64,000 nucleotides of DNA from assembly GCF_958295425.1 (NCBI RefSeq), contig NC_081138.1, forward strand, positions 26,379,512-26,443,511. Reading direction: 5' to 3'. This document shows, in pieces, positions 1-40,890 of this stretch. Position 1 is the first letter of the stretch; each line of letters opens with the position of its first letter. The DNA comes from Solea solea. Lineage: Eukaryota > Chordata > Actinopteri > Pleuronectiformes > Soleidae. Under the pieces are notes generated by a model. It saw only the letters and a list, made by a program, of their open reading frames with translations, was not told the DNA's origin and ran no database searches. Made by a program: the position numbers and the translations under genes.

Positions 1-1016
1 CTCATTTTAATGCTTGGTTTAAACTTCAGCAGGTCATCTTGACTATGGGCGCTTTCACACCAGGATAGTCCAGGGGACTCTGTTCAGGTGGGTGGGGAAT
101 GCTGAAAACATTAATTTGGTTTAGTTCACTTTCACGCTTTACACTTTTGTAAGTGTAACCAACAATGTCATGCAGTTACAACATCTGCTCGTTTCGGGTC
201 GTTTTACCCGAAGCAAGCACTGATCAGGAAGAAAACATGCATGAGGAAGAAGAAAACCCAGCTCATTGAATGTCGGAAAAGCCACATTTATTCAATCTTT
301 ACTTTGGTTTTCAAACCTAATCAGCTTTTCACAAAATCTGCTCAGTATGAGCAGCAGGCGAGGCAACGAGCTATCCTCACTCCCTCTCTTTGGTCCACAG
401 GATAGTCCATTTGCATTTCCCACTGCAAACAAACCACACCAGCACTGAGACCCACAAGTTCATTTGTTTTCTTCTGAGCTTTCACGTCTGCCTAAAAGAT
501 GCTATCTGACTACCTGAGGACAGCCAACCAACTGTTTACTGTTAGTATGCCGGGTGGATGAGCACATGTGGTTTGTTTGTGGGTGTGTTTGGTTGTCTCG
601 TCTTTGTAGGTGGAGGCGGGGCTGTCTCTTTGCCTGGTTTCCCCCACATCTGGCTCTCACTCACCTGCTGCTCATCACCCTGGTGCACCAGCTGCTGCAT
701 TTAGACCCTGTCACCACTTCCAGTCTTGGCCAGATCGTTCAGCTGCATTGCTTCAGTATCTTCCATCTGCCAACATAAGAGTATTTTGTTCTCTTCTCAA
801 CTTGTCCAGGATCAGTTGCTCTCTTTCTGCCTGCTGCTGTCCTGCCAAGCCTGTTTCCTGTTTTCCTTGTCATTCTCTTTTTTTTCCCCCTGGTCTTGTG
901 TCTGCCTTTGCTGGTCCACAATCCTTAGTAAATTGGCGCCCTCAACATCAACCAGCTCCAGTGTGAACGCGTCCCTATGTCTATCTGCGGAAATGTGAAA
1001 GGCGAGTTGCTGCCAG
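1..1016. other. Intergenic, no gene recognised
   Basis: Related short motifs (ACAGGATAGTCCA near 400; CCAGGATAGTCCAGG near 60) hint at an old MITE spanning about 50-490, but its ends are not clear. The small ORFs have no coding character. Confidence 0.4.
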
Positions 1017-1024
1017 GTGTAGGG

Positions 1025-2328
1025 CAGTGGTCAGCAATTGGTGGCCCGTGGATCAAAACTGGCCCGCCAGCATCAGTACCTGGCCCGGCAGATGAGATGA
1101 TTTAACAAATCTGATCTTTTTTCACAAAAAAAATGGAATTTCATATCGAGTTCAGAGCTTTTATTCTGAAAGAAATATGAACTTTATATATATACATATA
1201 TATATATATATGTATATATATGTATATATGTATATATATATATATATGACAGAGCCATTCTCCTGAAAGAACCCCAATAAGTCCAAAATATTTAATGCAC
1301 AGCTATTTACAACAAACTGGATATGAACTATAATTGTCAGCTGTGCTTATATAGTGGAAAACACAAAACATACACTCTACCATCTGCATTTTTGTGAGTG
1401 TGAAGGTTGGAAAACTGCTTTTTATTGAACAAAACAACACAATTACCAAGCAAAATAATGTGGGCATGAAATAATCACAGACAAAAATAACTGGTTTTAA
1501 ATTCCATACACTTCATACTGTTCAATAATTAATAAAATGCACATGTCTGCTAAGTCTTACAAGTGAGACATTTGGCTGCATCAGCAGAGTCTGGTTAATA
1601 ATCATGCATCATATCGCTCCTGCTGCAAGTTTCCTGATAACCCAATCTTACAGTAGCATATGTTAGTCCTAATACCGGGGCTTTTTTGGGCTCGTTCAAT
1701 TAACCAAACATTTGATTTGAGTTCGCGTTTGATCAAGAGTTCTTTTTTATTACTGAAGCGAAATGAATTTGTACATCAACAAACACACACAGTCAAAATA
1801 AATCGTTTGGCTGCAGCATGCGCAACAACCTGTAGCCTTATTTTACTGAAATAAATCCATGCTAAGAGGAGAAATGAATAAAAAACCCACGATGTGTTTG
1901 TCAGATTATCACTTTCTAATGTCTTACCTGGATTATCGCCACCGAATTGTCAAATCAAGTTTAACCTCAGTTTGTCCAATCCATGTCTTCTTATGCCAGA
2001 AAATTAGACTTTCTCTGCGTAATGGACAGCCAGGTCCATCCAATAATCCATTGGGACATCTCTGTCCTCTCGTTTTCTCTCTGATGTCTCTCTCTCTCTC
2101 ACACACACACATACTCACACATACACTCTTCAATATGAACTTTGAATTGACAGTTATCTTAAGTTAAATGTTTGGTTTGAAAAATGAAAATAAAAACACT
2201 GCTGTTGTCATGGACAGTCATGTTTGGGGAGTAAATGTAAACGTAAAATAAGATGTTTGAAGGTACTTTTGCCTGATGAAGATATTACAAAAAATTGGCC
2301 CTCATCCACATTTACTTGCTGATCCCTG
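1025..2328. mobile_element. hAT-like non-autonomous DNA transposon with 8-bp TSD
   Basis: Ends are CAGTGGTCAGCAA (1025-1037) and TTGCTGATCCCTG (2316-2328), imperfect inverted repeats. They are flanked by a perfect 8-bp duplication GTGTAGGG at 1017-1024 and 2329-2336. The 1304-bp interior holds a TA microsatellite (1185-1247), CT/CA tracts and no transposase ORF. Subterminal GGCCC motifs occur at both ends, as in Charlie-type hATs. Confidence 0.85.
1185..1247. repeat. AT-rich (TA)n microsatellite
   Basis: Alternating TA with a few TACA or TGTA interruptions, inside the hAT element. Confidence 0.9.
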
Positions 2329-2336
2329 GTGTAGGG

Positions 2337-3592
2337 CTAAAGTGGCCGGTGAGTGTAAATGTGTAAATCAGTAGCTTAGGCAGAAATCCCAGTATGATCA
2401 GCGATTGTCCGCACTCATGTTCTCTCTCTCTCTCTCAACTTCCGCCTCTGACAAAAATTGTAATTTTTCAACAGCCTGTCATCCATTATTTATGAATGGA
2501 AACACACCAACAAACAGGACAAACGGATGCTAGTTGATCTAAATAAATGAACAGCACTGCATGAAAGTTGAGGAGCAGCATTGACAGCAAAAAAACAGCT
2601 GCCACTCAAAATACCTGGTGTATTTGGTACATCTGTTAGCGTGTACTTCCATTGTCTTTCTCCTACAGAAGAACACGTGGGTCTCCTTTTGTTCGAAACT
2701 GTTGATATGTGATTGTTTGCCCACTGCCAGTTGCCATGACAATACTTGAGCCGATGTTGTCCCTACTGATGGAGCCATGGCCTCCATTTCCTCCGCAGAT
2801 TGAGCCGCAGCTCCCAAACAGACTTGTTGATGCTAATGAAGTCAAGACTGGAAGATTGTATTTCAAAGGACGTACACATGTTTCTGCAGAGTGAGAGACT
2901 GAGTGGTTTCATTAAACGTGGGAATGCTCAATTGACAACAAAATGGACAGCACTGGGCACTTTAATGGTATTCTTGGGGCTTTAATTTAGCATTAGACCC
3001 AGACCTTCATTAGAGCGACTCGATGTGTAAACATGCGTTAGGAAAAAAAGAAACAATTATTGTGTTAGTGTGACAGACTTTTTAATTGTTAATAGAAAAA
3101 TTGGACACTCTAAATTGACCATGGGTGTGAATGTGAGAGTGGATGGTTGTTGTGTGTAGCCCGCCTTTTGCCTTATGTCAAAAGGCATAGTCTGACTGAA
3201 ATTGTACTAAATCAATCATCAATCATCTCATTTTCAATCTTTTAATCCTGAGCAAACACAGACTAGACGAACCAGTCTAGACGCAGGACCACACACTTTC
3301 AGGGAGGACATTCCAGGGATTTGGGATCTCGCAGAAACTTGCGAGATTTAACGTGACTTCAGAATATAACCAGACATGGAGGTGTTTTGTGCTGAGAAAC
3401 ACAAAAAATACTGTGGATGACGTCATGGCTGAGAGGACAGAATCAATTTGGCTTGTACAAGTTACAAAACTATGTAACATTTGTTTCCTGGTCGACTCGC
3501 TCTTATTGGTTATTTTAAGTCATAAATATCAATGCTTGAGCACTTGAATTTAATTTGGTCGTCCAATGACATTTAAAATTGTGTCTGTTAAT
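2337..3592. other. Intergenic, no gene recognised
   Basis: Contains a 3' SINE fragment (about 3100-3200: CTCTAAATTGACCATGGGTG and following bases). Nothing else is supported. Confidence 0.4.
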
Positions 3593-3709
3593 CCCTCACA
3601 CTACAGGATAATTTGGCCAGATAATCTGCTCAAATCAGCCTAATATCAGAAGACCCCCACGATTGTCGGAAAGGTCAGATCACGACTGAAATTATCCTCT
3701 AGTGTGGGG
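3593..3709. mobile_element. Short TIR MITE, about 117 bp
   Basis: Left arm 3593-3614 (CCCTCACACTACAGGATAAT...) pairs with right arm 3689-3709 (...TTATCCTCTAGTGTGGGG). Inverted ends of about 20 bp; no clear target duplication. Confidence 0.6.
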
Positions 3710-3816
3710 CGGGGCTTAACAAACCCAGACAAAGCGACTGGGAGTGGAATTATTAGTGCATCCACAGTTCCCACCCTCAAGACCTTAACCCAGAAATAAT
3801 AGATGAATCAATTACA

Positions 3817-3851
3817 CAGCAGCAGCAGCAGCAGCAGCAGAAGAAGAAGAA
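3817..3851 (+). repeat. (CAG)n(AAG)n microsatellite
   Basis: Eight CAG units followed by AAG units. Confidence 0.9.
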
Positions 3852-4970
3852 ACATCCAGAGCGGTACATTTTCAGACTAACGAGGAGCCTTGATTTATGC
3901 TCTGTCAGCTTAAAGCATTGAATAATTTGAAGTTAATAGATGGTAAAATGATACAGAACGGTCATGACTAACCATCAGCTAAGGTTGCCGTCCTCTGTGG
4001 CGTATTAGGTCAATAAAGAAAAGCCTTGTACTAACAAGATGAACGGAGGCGTATTGCCACTGAGTGTGGCGTAGGTGGCGTTTCAATAAATTGATCCCCA
4101 ACTATAGTGCTTGTTCACTGGGACGAGGACGGTGATCAAATGAAACGGTGCACTTGACTCACAACTAACCGTGCATGGAAACATATGACTACAGCTGGTG
4201 AGCAGTGCACTGGCTGTAATTTCAATCCTATTGTTGTGTTTCTTCTCTGACCTTCTGCTCGTCTGACCACCTCTTTGACTTCTCTTACCTTTGTGCTCTC
4301 TTTGTGTCTCTCCCCCCGCCCCGCCTGCTTTGAATCTTCTTCTCTCTCATGGGAAATCAATTTTAGCCTGTGTTTGCGGAGGAGTGAGTACAGTCCAATC
4401 ACGTTCAGATGAACCCATTTTCTTTTTATTTTTCTGTTGTGTGTGCACAGTATGCGCTGCAGGTGGACTGTCACATGCCATGCTCACATGTACACACAGA
4501 CAGCAGGGCCTCTTCAAGGGGACATTGCCAAGGAATTAAATGTCTCAACCAAGTTGGAGCAAGTGTGGTCACCTGTGGCTCAGTGGATGAACTAGTTCAG
4601 TGGAGACAGTGACAATCCAAGGCCTAATGACTTATCTTGTTTGCAACTGACGAGCTTTATCGAAGACAAATGGCTGCACAAACGCCTCTGCTGCCTCGTG
4701 TCATATGTTGAGAGTTAAAGTACTGATAAGACAAGAGAATGTGGAGGTAACTGTGTGAAACTGTGACTCACTTGACTGAACAACAACTCACTAACCAAAT
4801 GTGTTTGTGTGTGTGTGTGTGCGTCTGCTGCTGATAAGAGTTGACTAGATCCAGTGGCTTTGGAGCCACTGCACATTGCAATCAATGGAAAATCCTTGGC
4901 TACACACACAGGCCGATTCTTGTCATTCCAGGTGCCATAAAATGTGTACTCCTTAAATGGTTCTACTATT
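3852..4970. other. Intergenic, no gene recognised
   Basis: Unique-looking sequence with a GT tract near 4801-4822 and a perfect 8-bp-arm palindrome (CAGTGGCT...AGCCACTG) at about 4852-4871. No exon or repeat family was identified. Confidence 0.3.
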
Positions 4971-5653
4971 GGCACTTTTCCGCTGTACAGTCCTGGCTAA
5001 TTCCACTTGGCACGGGAAGGCACGGCTCTACACACGGTTTGGTTGGTTTTCTGTCACTAAAGTACCCTCCTCAAAGTGGGCGGAGGCATCATGGCACGGC
5101 TGCATGAAACTGCCGTTGACAACGTTTTATACGTGACACACAGACTTGTAAAGCAGTTGTTTTTGGTGTAACTGAATCATTAGAATCAGTTAATTAAAAA
5201 GATTTGTTATCATTCGGTACTTCCTGCATGGCCGGAGCACAGACTCCGTCTGACACGGTCGTTGAATTAAAATGGGGCGGAAGGGGGCTCGCGATTACAG
5301 CAGCTAAATACACCAGACACCTCTGTTCAATGTTGAGATTTTAGACATTTCCTTGGTAAATGTTGGAGATTAACAATTTTTCTCAGGATTTTTAAATCTT
5401 TTTAACTGAGCTACAGTTCGACATTGTTCGGTTTGCTTCTTGTGTCGGACGTCGCGCACATGACTCTTCCAGTGCCGAGACATTCTCTGACCAATCACTG
5501 GGCGCCGGTCTGTTGACGTCGCACATAGTATCAGCTCAGCTCGCTTGGAACCTTGTCAGAGCAGGTACTTAAAAAAGTACCTGGTACTATTGTTAATAGA
5601 AAAGCCAAAAAAAGGTGCCAAGTCGTGCTGGGACTGTATAGTGGAAAAGAGCC
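4971..5653. mobile_element. TIR MITE family A, full-length copy
   Basis: Left end GGCACTTTTCCGCTGTACAG; right end, read in reverse complement, GGCTCTTTTCCACTATACAG. 683 bp. Interior segments (GTGTCGGACGTCGCG, GACATTTCCTTGG) recur in inverted order at 35565-36070 and in part at 52905-53115. No transposase; superfamily not assigned. Flanking ATA or ATT could be a short target site. Confidence 0.75.
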
Positions 5654-6467
5654 ATATATGTTCATTAGTAAGGTTTTGATCCTTTAATCTTTTAGACTTT
5701 AATGCCGAGTCCTCTCAACATTCTCTCAAAGTACCATGTTTGGTTTTATGAACCCTTATATTGCACATAATCAGGTGTAAATAATAGCTTTAAACAAAGC
5801 AATTTTTTGTGTTTTTATGTGCGTATTGAGACAAGTGTGATTTGGAAGTCTTGCCACAGAAGAGGTGGTGAGTGTGAAAAAGATCCTGCTTTAAGACTGC
5901 CTCCTTCAAAAGATGCTGAAGTCCACATGTTAGTAAGTTATGTGAAGAATTATTTTGCTATTTCTGTATGTCTCTCTGATAATTTAGATAGATAGTCTAA
6001 TGTTTATAACTCAGTGAGACTTTTACTTCGATAAATGAAGGGAAAAAAAAGAGGAGTGTAAATGAGACACGTATAATGTATAATAAGTGTATAATGAAAA
6101 AACACTTATTCTTTTATTTAATACATGACATTAAGATGTTTAAACGTACACTTTGCTTCAAATTTCCTTTATGTCGGGCCGTAAACCAGTCACACATGGT
6201 CTTTGCTGGTCTGTAGAATATAACAAACTGACAACCTCTTCGCTCACACCCTACCTTCCTCTAGTGCACCGGGGGAACTACGGTGGCCCTCACACACCAG
6301 AAACCTACAGTATGTGGTGAGCTTCTGCAGCAAAACACACATTTTGGCTGGTTTGTGTGATATAGCCTTTTCTCGCTGGTCACTGTGTGAGCAGAAGAAC
6401 GTGTTTATTTGACATTCACATGTATTTTTTCAGGGTGAATATGCAAATTTATTCTGTTTTGTCTACT
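5654..6467. other. Intergenic, no gene recognised
   Basis: AT-rich unique sequence; no exon, RNA gene or clear repeat seen. Confidence 0.3.
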
Positions 6468-6718
6468 TCTATGATTCTCAAACTGTGGTACGGGGAGCTT
6501 CCTCTGGTGGAGGAAAATCCCAACTACTGTCACTATACCAGTGTGTGAAGTTTATGTGAGGAAGAGGAGGAGGATGAGAGAGTAGATTGTCTCGTGTAAA
6601 AGTCCGTAGTCGACTTTGTTTGGCCTATTTACGCCACTGTATTTTAACATTGGTGATAATGGAGTTACTTCAAAATATCAATATTTTCTCAGGTAAGTTG
6701 GAAAACCACTGATTTTGT
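6468..6718 (+). mobile_element. MITE family B (hAT-like) copy 1
   Basis: Starts TGATTCTCAAACTGTGGTAC-like and ends TTTTCTCAGGTAAGTTGG...CCACTG. Shares CTGTATTTTAACATTGGTGA with 10618-10912 and 43405-43515. The target duplication is not clear. Confidence 0.6.
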
Positions 6719-7137
6719 TATTATTGTTATTGTTATTATTATTACAATACATTTTCTGTTGATTTTTTCAGGTGATACATTGGAACTTTTGCAGATTTAT
6801 AAACTTTATTTTGAAAAATATTTAACTTTTACTCATCTGTTCAAATCAGCATACTCTCTGTAATTCCATTGTTCTATCTGACTTTATCCTAGTCTATCTT
6901 TGTCTGTTTTGCTGCTGTTTCATTGTAGTTATAAAGGCGCTTATAAATAAAATGTATCATCATCATCATCATCATTATCATTAGTTAGTTAGAAGGAAGA
7001 ACAAAGGCAGCGAAAGTGGACTAAGGGAAGATGAGCGCTCATCTCTCTAGCTCTCTGTCTGTCCGTCCGTCCGTCTGTGTCTATCCCTCCATCAATCCCA
7101 TCCGTCGCGCGCTTCCAGGTGTGGTGACGACACAACG

Positions 7138-7144
7138 CGGAAGT
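7138..7144 (+). promoter_or_regulatory. ETS-type site upstream of tspan15
   Basis: CGGAAGT 57 bp upstream of the ATG, in a short CpG-richer stretch (about 7090-7200) following a TCCG repeat. It suggests a TATA-less promoter. The transcription start cannot be placed from sequence alone. Confidence 0.4.
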
Positions 7145-7200
7145 GCTCTGTCAACATCAGCGCGAGGACCTGCTTAGATAAAAAACTGTCCTCGGCCACG

Positions 7201-34929
<27,729 letters not shown>

Positions 34930-35564
34930 TGGAAAAGTCAAGTCAAAATCAGAGCAGCAAAATGGATTCATGTCGGCGTTCACAGTTGGTTAAACCACTG
35001 CAGTCGATCCACATAGTGTTGCAACCAGTGCAGGACTCTACCTTTGAACTGCATCCATTTAAAAAACAAAAAACCCTCTAATATGGAGAATTAATTGTTT
35101 TGTTTTGTTTTGTTTTATTGGGAAGAAGGAATTGTTCAGAAAACTATCATAATATTGTAAATATACTGAATGTATTCATTAATAATTGATTTAACATACA
35201 GTACAGTGCACTAATGCATTCATTGTTGAATACGGGAGCTCATCTTGTGATTCGATGTGCTTTTACCGCAGACAGTCTCAGGGATGAACACAAAACAATC
35301 ACTCCTATTTTGTTTAGTGTTAGCTGTAAAATGTCTGGAGGATCGGCTCCAGACATTTTGTCAGGTTAGCTGTTCACACGTTTCAGATGTGACTGAAGGT
35401 CTCCTGAGGTAGGTGAGGCTCGGGGGGGGGGCAAGGCACTCACTCACTGTGAATTATCCATCGCTTCTCCTGCTTCCTGCCTTCTCACGTGGGCTCAATC
35501 TGACTGATCTGGACATTTGACATGTTCTGGAAAAATGTCTATTGCATATACATTTCTGCCACAG

Positions 35565-36070
35565 CTCGGCTCGGCTCAGGTCTGCATGTTCTTTCTTTGC
35601 TTTTCCATTAGCGATAGTATCTGGTGATTTTACCTGATCTGGCGAGGTTCTGACGTCCGACACAGGAATAATCCCGAACAATGCCGAACTGTAGGTCAGT
35701 TAAAAAGTCTTAAAAATCCTGAAAACATGTGTTAATCTCCAACATTTAGCAAGGAAATGTCTAAAATCTCAATATTTAACAGAGGAGTCTGGTGTATTTA
35801 GCGACAGCACTGCAGAAAGCCGGCGACCGTGAGCCGACTCACAACCCGTTCAGCTGTATTTCAGTTTAGTGACTGTATCAGACAGAGTCTGCGCTCCGGT
35901 CATGCAGGAAGTACTGAAGTTATCTTTTTAATGATCTGATTCTACTGCTTTACAATGTCACCGCAGTTTCATGCCACGTTGAGTAGGTACAATAGTAATG
36001 GAAAATGACATGCCTGATACCAAAGCGAGTCGAGTCGAGTCGAGCTAGAACTGTATAATGTAAACGTGCC
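35565..36070 (-). mobile_element. TIR MITE family A, inverted copy in tspan15 3' flank
   Basis: Same family as 4971-5653 in the opposite orientation (GACGTCCGACAC, then GAAATGTCTAAAATCTC, then GCGCTCCGGTCATGCAGGAA). The right end is CTGTATAATGTAAACGTGCC; the left boundary is approximate. Confidence 0.7.
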
Positions 36071-36092
36071 ATAAACTAGCTTTGACTAATAT

Positions 36093-36098
36093 ATTAAA
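36093..36098 (+). terminator. Alternative poly(A) signal ATTAAA
   Basis: A variant polyadenylation hexamer just after the MITE end in the tspan15 3' flank. Hexamer match only. Confidence 0.25.
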
Positions 36099-36342
36099 GT
36101 CCAGGCTTCACAAAGGCAGTTCACAAACCCATAGGTTATTAGTTGTTTAGTTTGGTTATTATGGGACATAACATGTTGTTTACCACTTGATGTAACCACT
36201 GGTCTCATCATACAAATACTACTGTTGCCAAAGACACTGCAGTGCCAGATACTCTGAAAGTTTCAAAAGTGGACTTGTATGCTTTAGATGCATGAACAGT
36301 AGAGCAACTAACTTTTGAGGCTATAGGTTATTATTTTTGAAA

Positions 36343-36348
36343 AATAAA
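36343..36348 (+). terminator. Candidate poly(A) signal of tspan15
   Basis: First canonical AATAAA found downstream of the tspan15 stop codon. Confidence 0.4.
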
Positions 36349-36653
36349 ACTATTTACACTCAACTAGTTTTTGCTTAACCTTCATATTGCGGTCATCACA
36401 AGAACTGTTGACCCCACTTTGACCCCGTTCAGGTCTGAACACACATTATCCACCTTCAGATTCCTTTGTGTGATGAATGACCACATTCAGGACATACTGC
36501 TGACGCCCTCTACAGCCAAAACCCTCTGACCCCCCCTGTAAGGTCACAGTATTACATCACTAATTTGTGTCATACATTAATTTATGTAGAGCTTTGATTC
36601 ACTCCTCATGAGATCGACTAAAGTTCATGTCCCAGCAGGAAGTCAATTTATTG

Positions 36654-36659
36654 AATAAA
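36654..36659 (+). terminator. Candidate distal poly(A) signal of tspan15
   Basis: AATAAA followed within 10 bp by GTGTATTCTT, a plausible U/GU-rich downstream element. Confidence 0.45.
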
Positions 36660-38770
36660 GTGTATTCTTCCATCCAGCTTCTTAGTATTAAACATTTTAT
36701 GGTTGACGAAATACATCACAGACCAAAACACCCTTTAGCTGACGGCTGGTAAGTAGCATGACGAGTGCAGTTCCATGTCTTTCTAAGCTCTGTGTACTGG
36801 ATTATTTTATTATTGCCGGGTCATATCAACTGGATGTGTTTTGTCCGACTTTGAGAAATTCTATCTAGCATATTTTTACTACAATACGTTTACATGTCTT
36901 CTAGAATTCCAGGTTTAGTCAGGCTGACTTCATGTAAGCTCAGTGATGGATGTCGACGCATCGGTTCAGACTGATTATGGTTCAGAATTAAAATGATTAT
37001 GTTCTCACAAACAGACATGACGTATGTACTTGCATATCAGGCTTAGACGTGCAATCAGACCTTTTGTGGTCACATGAGACGCATACAGGAAGCATTTTAA
37101 TACCAGGTGTGAACAGTCGAACTTCAGGACAGATGTTAAATGCCTTTCTTAAGCTTGATCCTTTATCTCACAACAATAGAAAGCATCCTTCCTTATCAGC
37201 TGAGTAAAAACAAGTATGTTCCGTATGTTCTCCTAATGTGCATCTGCAAATACAGGTCACTATTTGACATTATGATTTACCATTAAAGTTCATTATCTCC
37301 TCTGGTGCCTTCATGCAGCGACACCACCGCCTTAATAACACGTTTAATACTTACTTAAACCCAAGTCACTAGTTCCACAGGTTTTCAATCATTTCAATTT
37401 GCCTCTTTTTTTATTTAAATTATTGTTTTTATTTTATCAAAGCTGTAAGATCAAACCAGGACTGTACACTGTAGTAGTCTGCTGTGGGGGAATGTAAAGG
37501 CTTCACATCCTTCTTCTTCTGCCAGTTTAGTGTCTATTGCTGAATTAATGTGTGTGTTTGCTGGTGGTTTGAAGGTGAATTCATGTATTTACTCACATGG
37601 TCAAGGGTTATTTTATTGTTATTATTATTTATTTGTGCTGTATACTACCTGCTTCACTCAGTAAAGCTGCATTCATGTGCTGTGGCACGTCTCTATGAGT
37701 GAACAGTACAAGTCAGATTTAAAACTGCGTCACGATCCTCGCTGGTTTGACTGCACTGAATGAGTTTGATGCTGTGTCGCATACTTAATTCGGAATTATA
37801 GGCTTCTTTTTTCAATTCGATTTTTCTTTTTTTGACTGTTCCTAGCAATGTTGTATAGATGTCCTATAATGGCAGCATGTAAGATGTAAATATATGGTGA
37901 TCTACACGCTGCGTTCAAGTGCCAGCGTTGCCTCTTTTAAGGAAGAAGATGACACATAAAAGTGTACATCAAAGTTCGCATGCACTGGCATTTGCACACT
38001 CAATGAAAAAGGTGTGTTTTTTTTTTTAAAAGAGTTTTGCATTTTTGAGGGTGAAAATGAATAAAAAGGATATATTGCTGTTTGATGAGAAGTGTTGTTT
38101 TGTTTTTGACTTGGCTTCAACACTGAAGGTAAAGAGGTAATTAGAGGTTGGTTGGGCAGCTGTTGAATAAGTAATAACTGATATCACGCTGTGTTTTTCC
38201 GGGCAGGCGTCATCCTGAGTCACAAGCACATGTCTGAATTTTTCAAGCTACTTTGTTACGTATGTGAAGCTCTGACTGTGTCTGAGGACATGTTGAGAAT
38301 TCTATTCTGCTAATGTCTGTGAAACTTAGAAATTTAGTTTAAAGCAAATGCAAAATGACAGTTTTACAACAAGTAATTGGTGCTTGATCTTTAAAGGCTG
38401 TGTGGCAAATGGAACTATGCATGCATGTCGTCGTGATTATATATATTTTTTTGGCCGTGCTTGTCAAAAGTAAAGGGCACATTTGAATGAACTTTTCTGG
38501 AGATTGAATTAAGAAAGTTTTTAATTTACGTATATTTGAAAGAAGATGAGGAGAGAAAGAAGATCCATTTCTTTACAGAAAAATCACAATTTAAGTTATA
38601 TAGAAAGTTTAGGAAAGATATGATAATATAGTCTACACAAAGATGGGGTACAATTCATAGATAGGAAAAAGTAAATTAAAAATGTATGTTTTTTTCATCT
38701 GAGAACAGACTGTGAAGTGAATTTTCTCAGATTTAATAGAATTCACTTCTTGAACCCATTGTTGGCGCTT

Positions 38771-38995
38771 CAGTGTTGAAATCTAACAAAGTACAAATAC
38801 TTTGTGACTGTACTCAAGTACAAAATTCACATATCTGTACTTTACTTTGCTATTTATATTTCTTGCAACTTTTACTTTTACTCCACTACATTTCCTCTAA
38901 CTATGTTTGTTACTCGTTACTACCACATCAAATCCGAAGAAGAAGAGTTGGTTATGGTCTGTATTTATATAAAGCTTTTCTAGTCTTCTAGATCG
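38771..38995 (+). mobile_element. Fish 'CAGTG...AAGTACTTT' MITE, 5' part
   Basis: CAGTGTTGAAATC, AAGTACAAATACTTTG, CTGTACTTTACTTTGCTATT and ACTTTTACTCCACTACATTT, in the order of a very common fish hAT-like MITE. The right end was not found. Confidence 0.55.
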
Positions 38996-39884
38996 AAGTC
39001 TGACAGAAATAATGTGATACAGGCAAGTTTTGCAGAATTGTGTAGAAGCTGAAACCTGATTTAGAAGGAGAATTTGTGACTGAATCTTTCTTCTTTCTGC
39101 TACGGAAGCAAATGTAAAAATAAAAAATACACAAGCTTGCTCTGACACGGGAACATGCTGTTGTGGTTACAGGAGTCCTTGCGGCATTTGTTGAGACAAT
39201 TCAGGACGTAAACAAAAGGAAGTGAGCCTATTCCGCGGCTTAGCGAGGGAGCAGCTGGTAAAACTGTTCGACCTGCGTCTCCCACTGCTTAGAGGAATTC
39301 CTGCTGGTAAAGACCTATTAATATTTTATTCACACATCACAGACGAGAAAAGCATTTCCCTGTTGCTTCAAAAAATGCAGCTGAACATACATAAATCTTT
39401 GCACATGTTCAGATTATCAGACACAATCTGTTTAAATCTGATTCATTACAGATCAAGTAATGACTGCTACCTGTTTGTACGTGTTTTTCCACATATGGCC
39501 ACATATCGTGATATATATCTGGTCGTGTTGAAGTGACACAAATTCAATTTGAAAAATCTGAAGAGGCGATTGGAGTTCTGTGTCCACACAGTCCTGAGAA
39601 GATCAGATCTGAGGCACATCAACCCAAAACAGAAATATCGGAAATGAGTCACTTTAGCCTTTTAATCTCAGCATCGTAGCCTCTTACACTTTTTACTCCA
39701 CAGTAACCAGTAGAGCAAATATTAGCCTTGCTTTTAAATGGAGTCTGTGTGAGGGTTAGTGCACTTATTTTTATCTTGCATTTTCATGCATCATTTGTCC
39801 ACATTAAAAGTTGATGACATTATAAACGCAACTCCTCATGGAACCTTATTATTGCCACATATCGAGATATTAAGTGACAATTAG

Positions 39885-39930
39885 ATTAGATTTAACTTTA
39901 TTGATCCCACACTGGGGACAAATGTTGCAA
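39885..39930 (-). repeat. Possible retroposon tail
   Basis: TTTAACTTTATTGATCCCAC resembles, in reverse, the GGGATCAATAAAG tail common to fish retroposons. Too short to classify. Confidence 0.3.
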
Positions 39931-40890
39931 CATGTTGCAGCAGTTTAAGGACAGAGAATTGAATAGAACACAATTGGAACAAAAATTATGACTTAGTGTC
40001 TCATGATTATGTGCCTCCTTTCTCACAACTGACAGAAATACGCTTCCTTGCAACTTAATTGGCTTCAGGGCACAAATAAAACTTCATATAATATTCATAT
40101 TGCAGTGTACAAAGTAACTTCATTCCCCAGTGAATGATCACATGCCTGAGTGTGTATGGATTCACCACATCTTTCCTCCAGTAAGGTTTTAGCCCATTTG
40201 AGCTGACTTTATTGTCATTGTGTCACACAACAAAATTACTTTTGCTGCAACCTTTATAGGTGCATTTAAAATCCCATAAGTCATAAAAGAACCAATTACA
40301 ATATATATGTAATTTAAAAGCTTAAAAGCACAGTTCAGAAAGATGAGGATACAACAAGAAAATCAATCTCTTTTTCTGGAACTCTGTCCTCACACACAAC
40401 TGAGAGTCTTAAAATGAATGCTCAAAACTGACTTTACCTGAGCTGAGGTCATGTGGTAAAGTTAGTTTATAAAGGACGATGTTTTCTGTTTGTGAGTAGA
40501 ATAATGAAGGTTAGGAAGAAATGATTAGTGTGTGTGAGTGAGTTTTTTTTTTTTTGTTCATTAACGACCGTATTCATCAGGGAGCATTTACACATAACAA
40601 ACATAGCAATACGAACACACACACAGTGTGTGTCTTCTGCCACTCGTTCAGCCTTTACTAATGGAAGCTTGTTAAAAAATGAATGGTCTGAACTCTTAAG
40701 GGCACTGAACTATTAAATTATTAATTTAAAAAGCTGGCTCTGCTTCGCGCTGCCAATAAAGTCAGTAAAGTCAAATTAGAGCCAGTTGACACGTCAAACC
40801 CTGAGGTGACTTTGTGAAAGGAGCAAAGAAAAAAGGACAGTCATATCACATTTCATTTAGGTTTTTTTAGTTTAACCATGTCAACGAACT

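Larger units (their letters stand above)
34930..36665 (+). other. tspan15: Probable tspan15 3' UTR with candidate poly(A) signals
   Basis: After the stop, I saw no AATAAA before 36343-36348; the next is 36654-36659, followed by a T/G-rich stretch. A weaker ATTAAA lies at 36093-36098. If these are used, the 3' UTR is 1.2-1.7 kb and contains a MITE (about 35565-36070). Confidence 0.5.

Noticed and set aside
7030..7043. GATGAGCGCTCATC palindrome upstream of tspan15
   Set aside because: A perfect 14-bp palindrome, but single and without a known site match; it can occur by chance in 64 kb.
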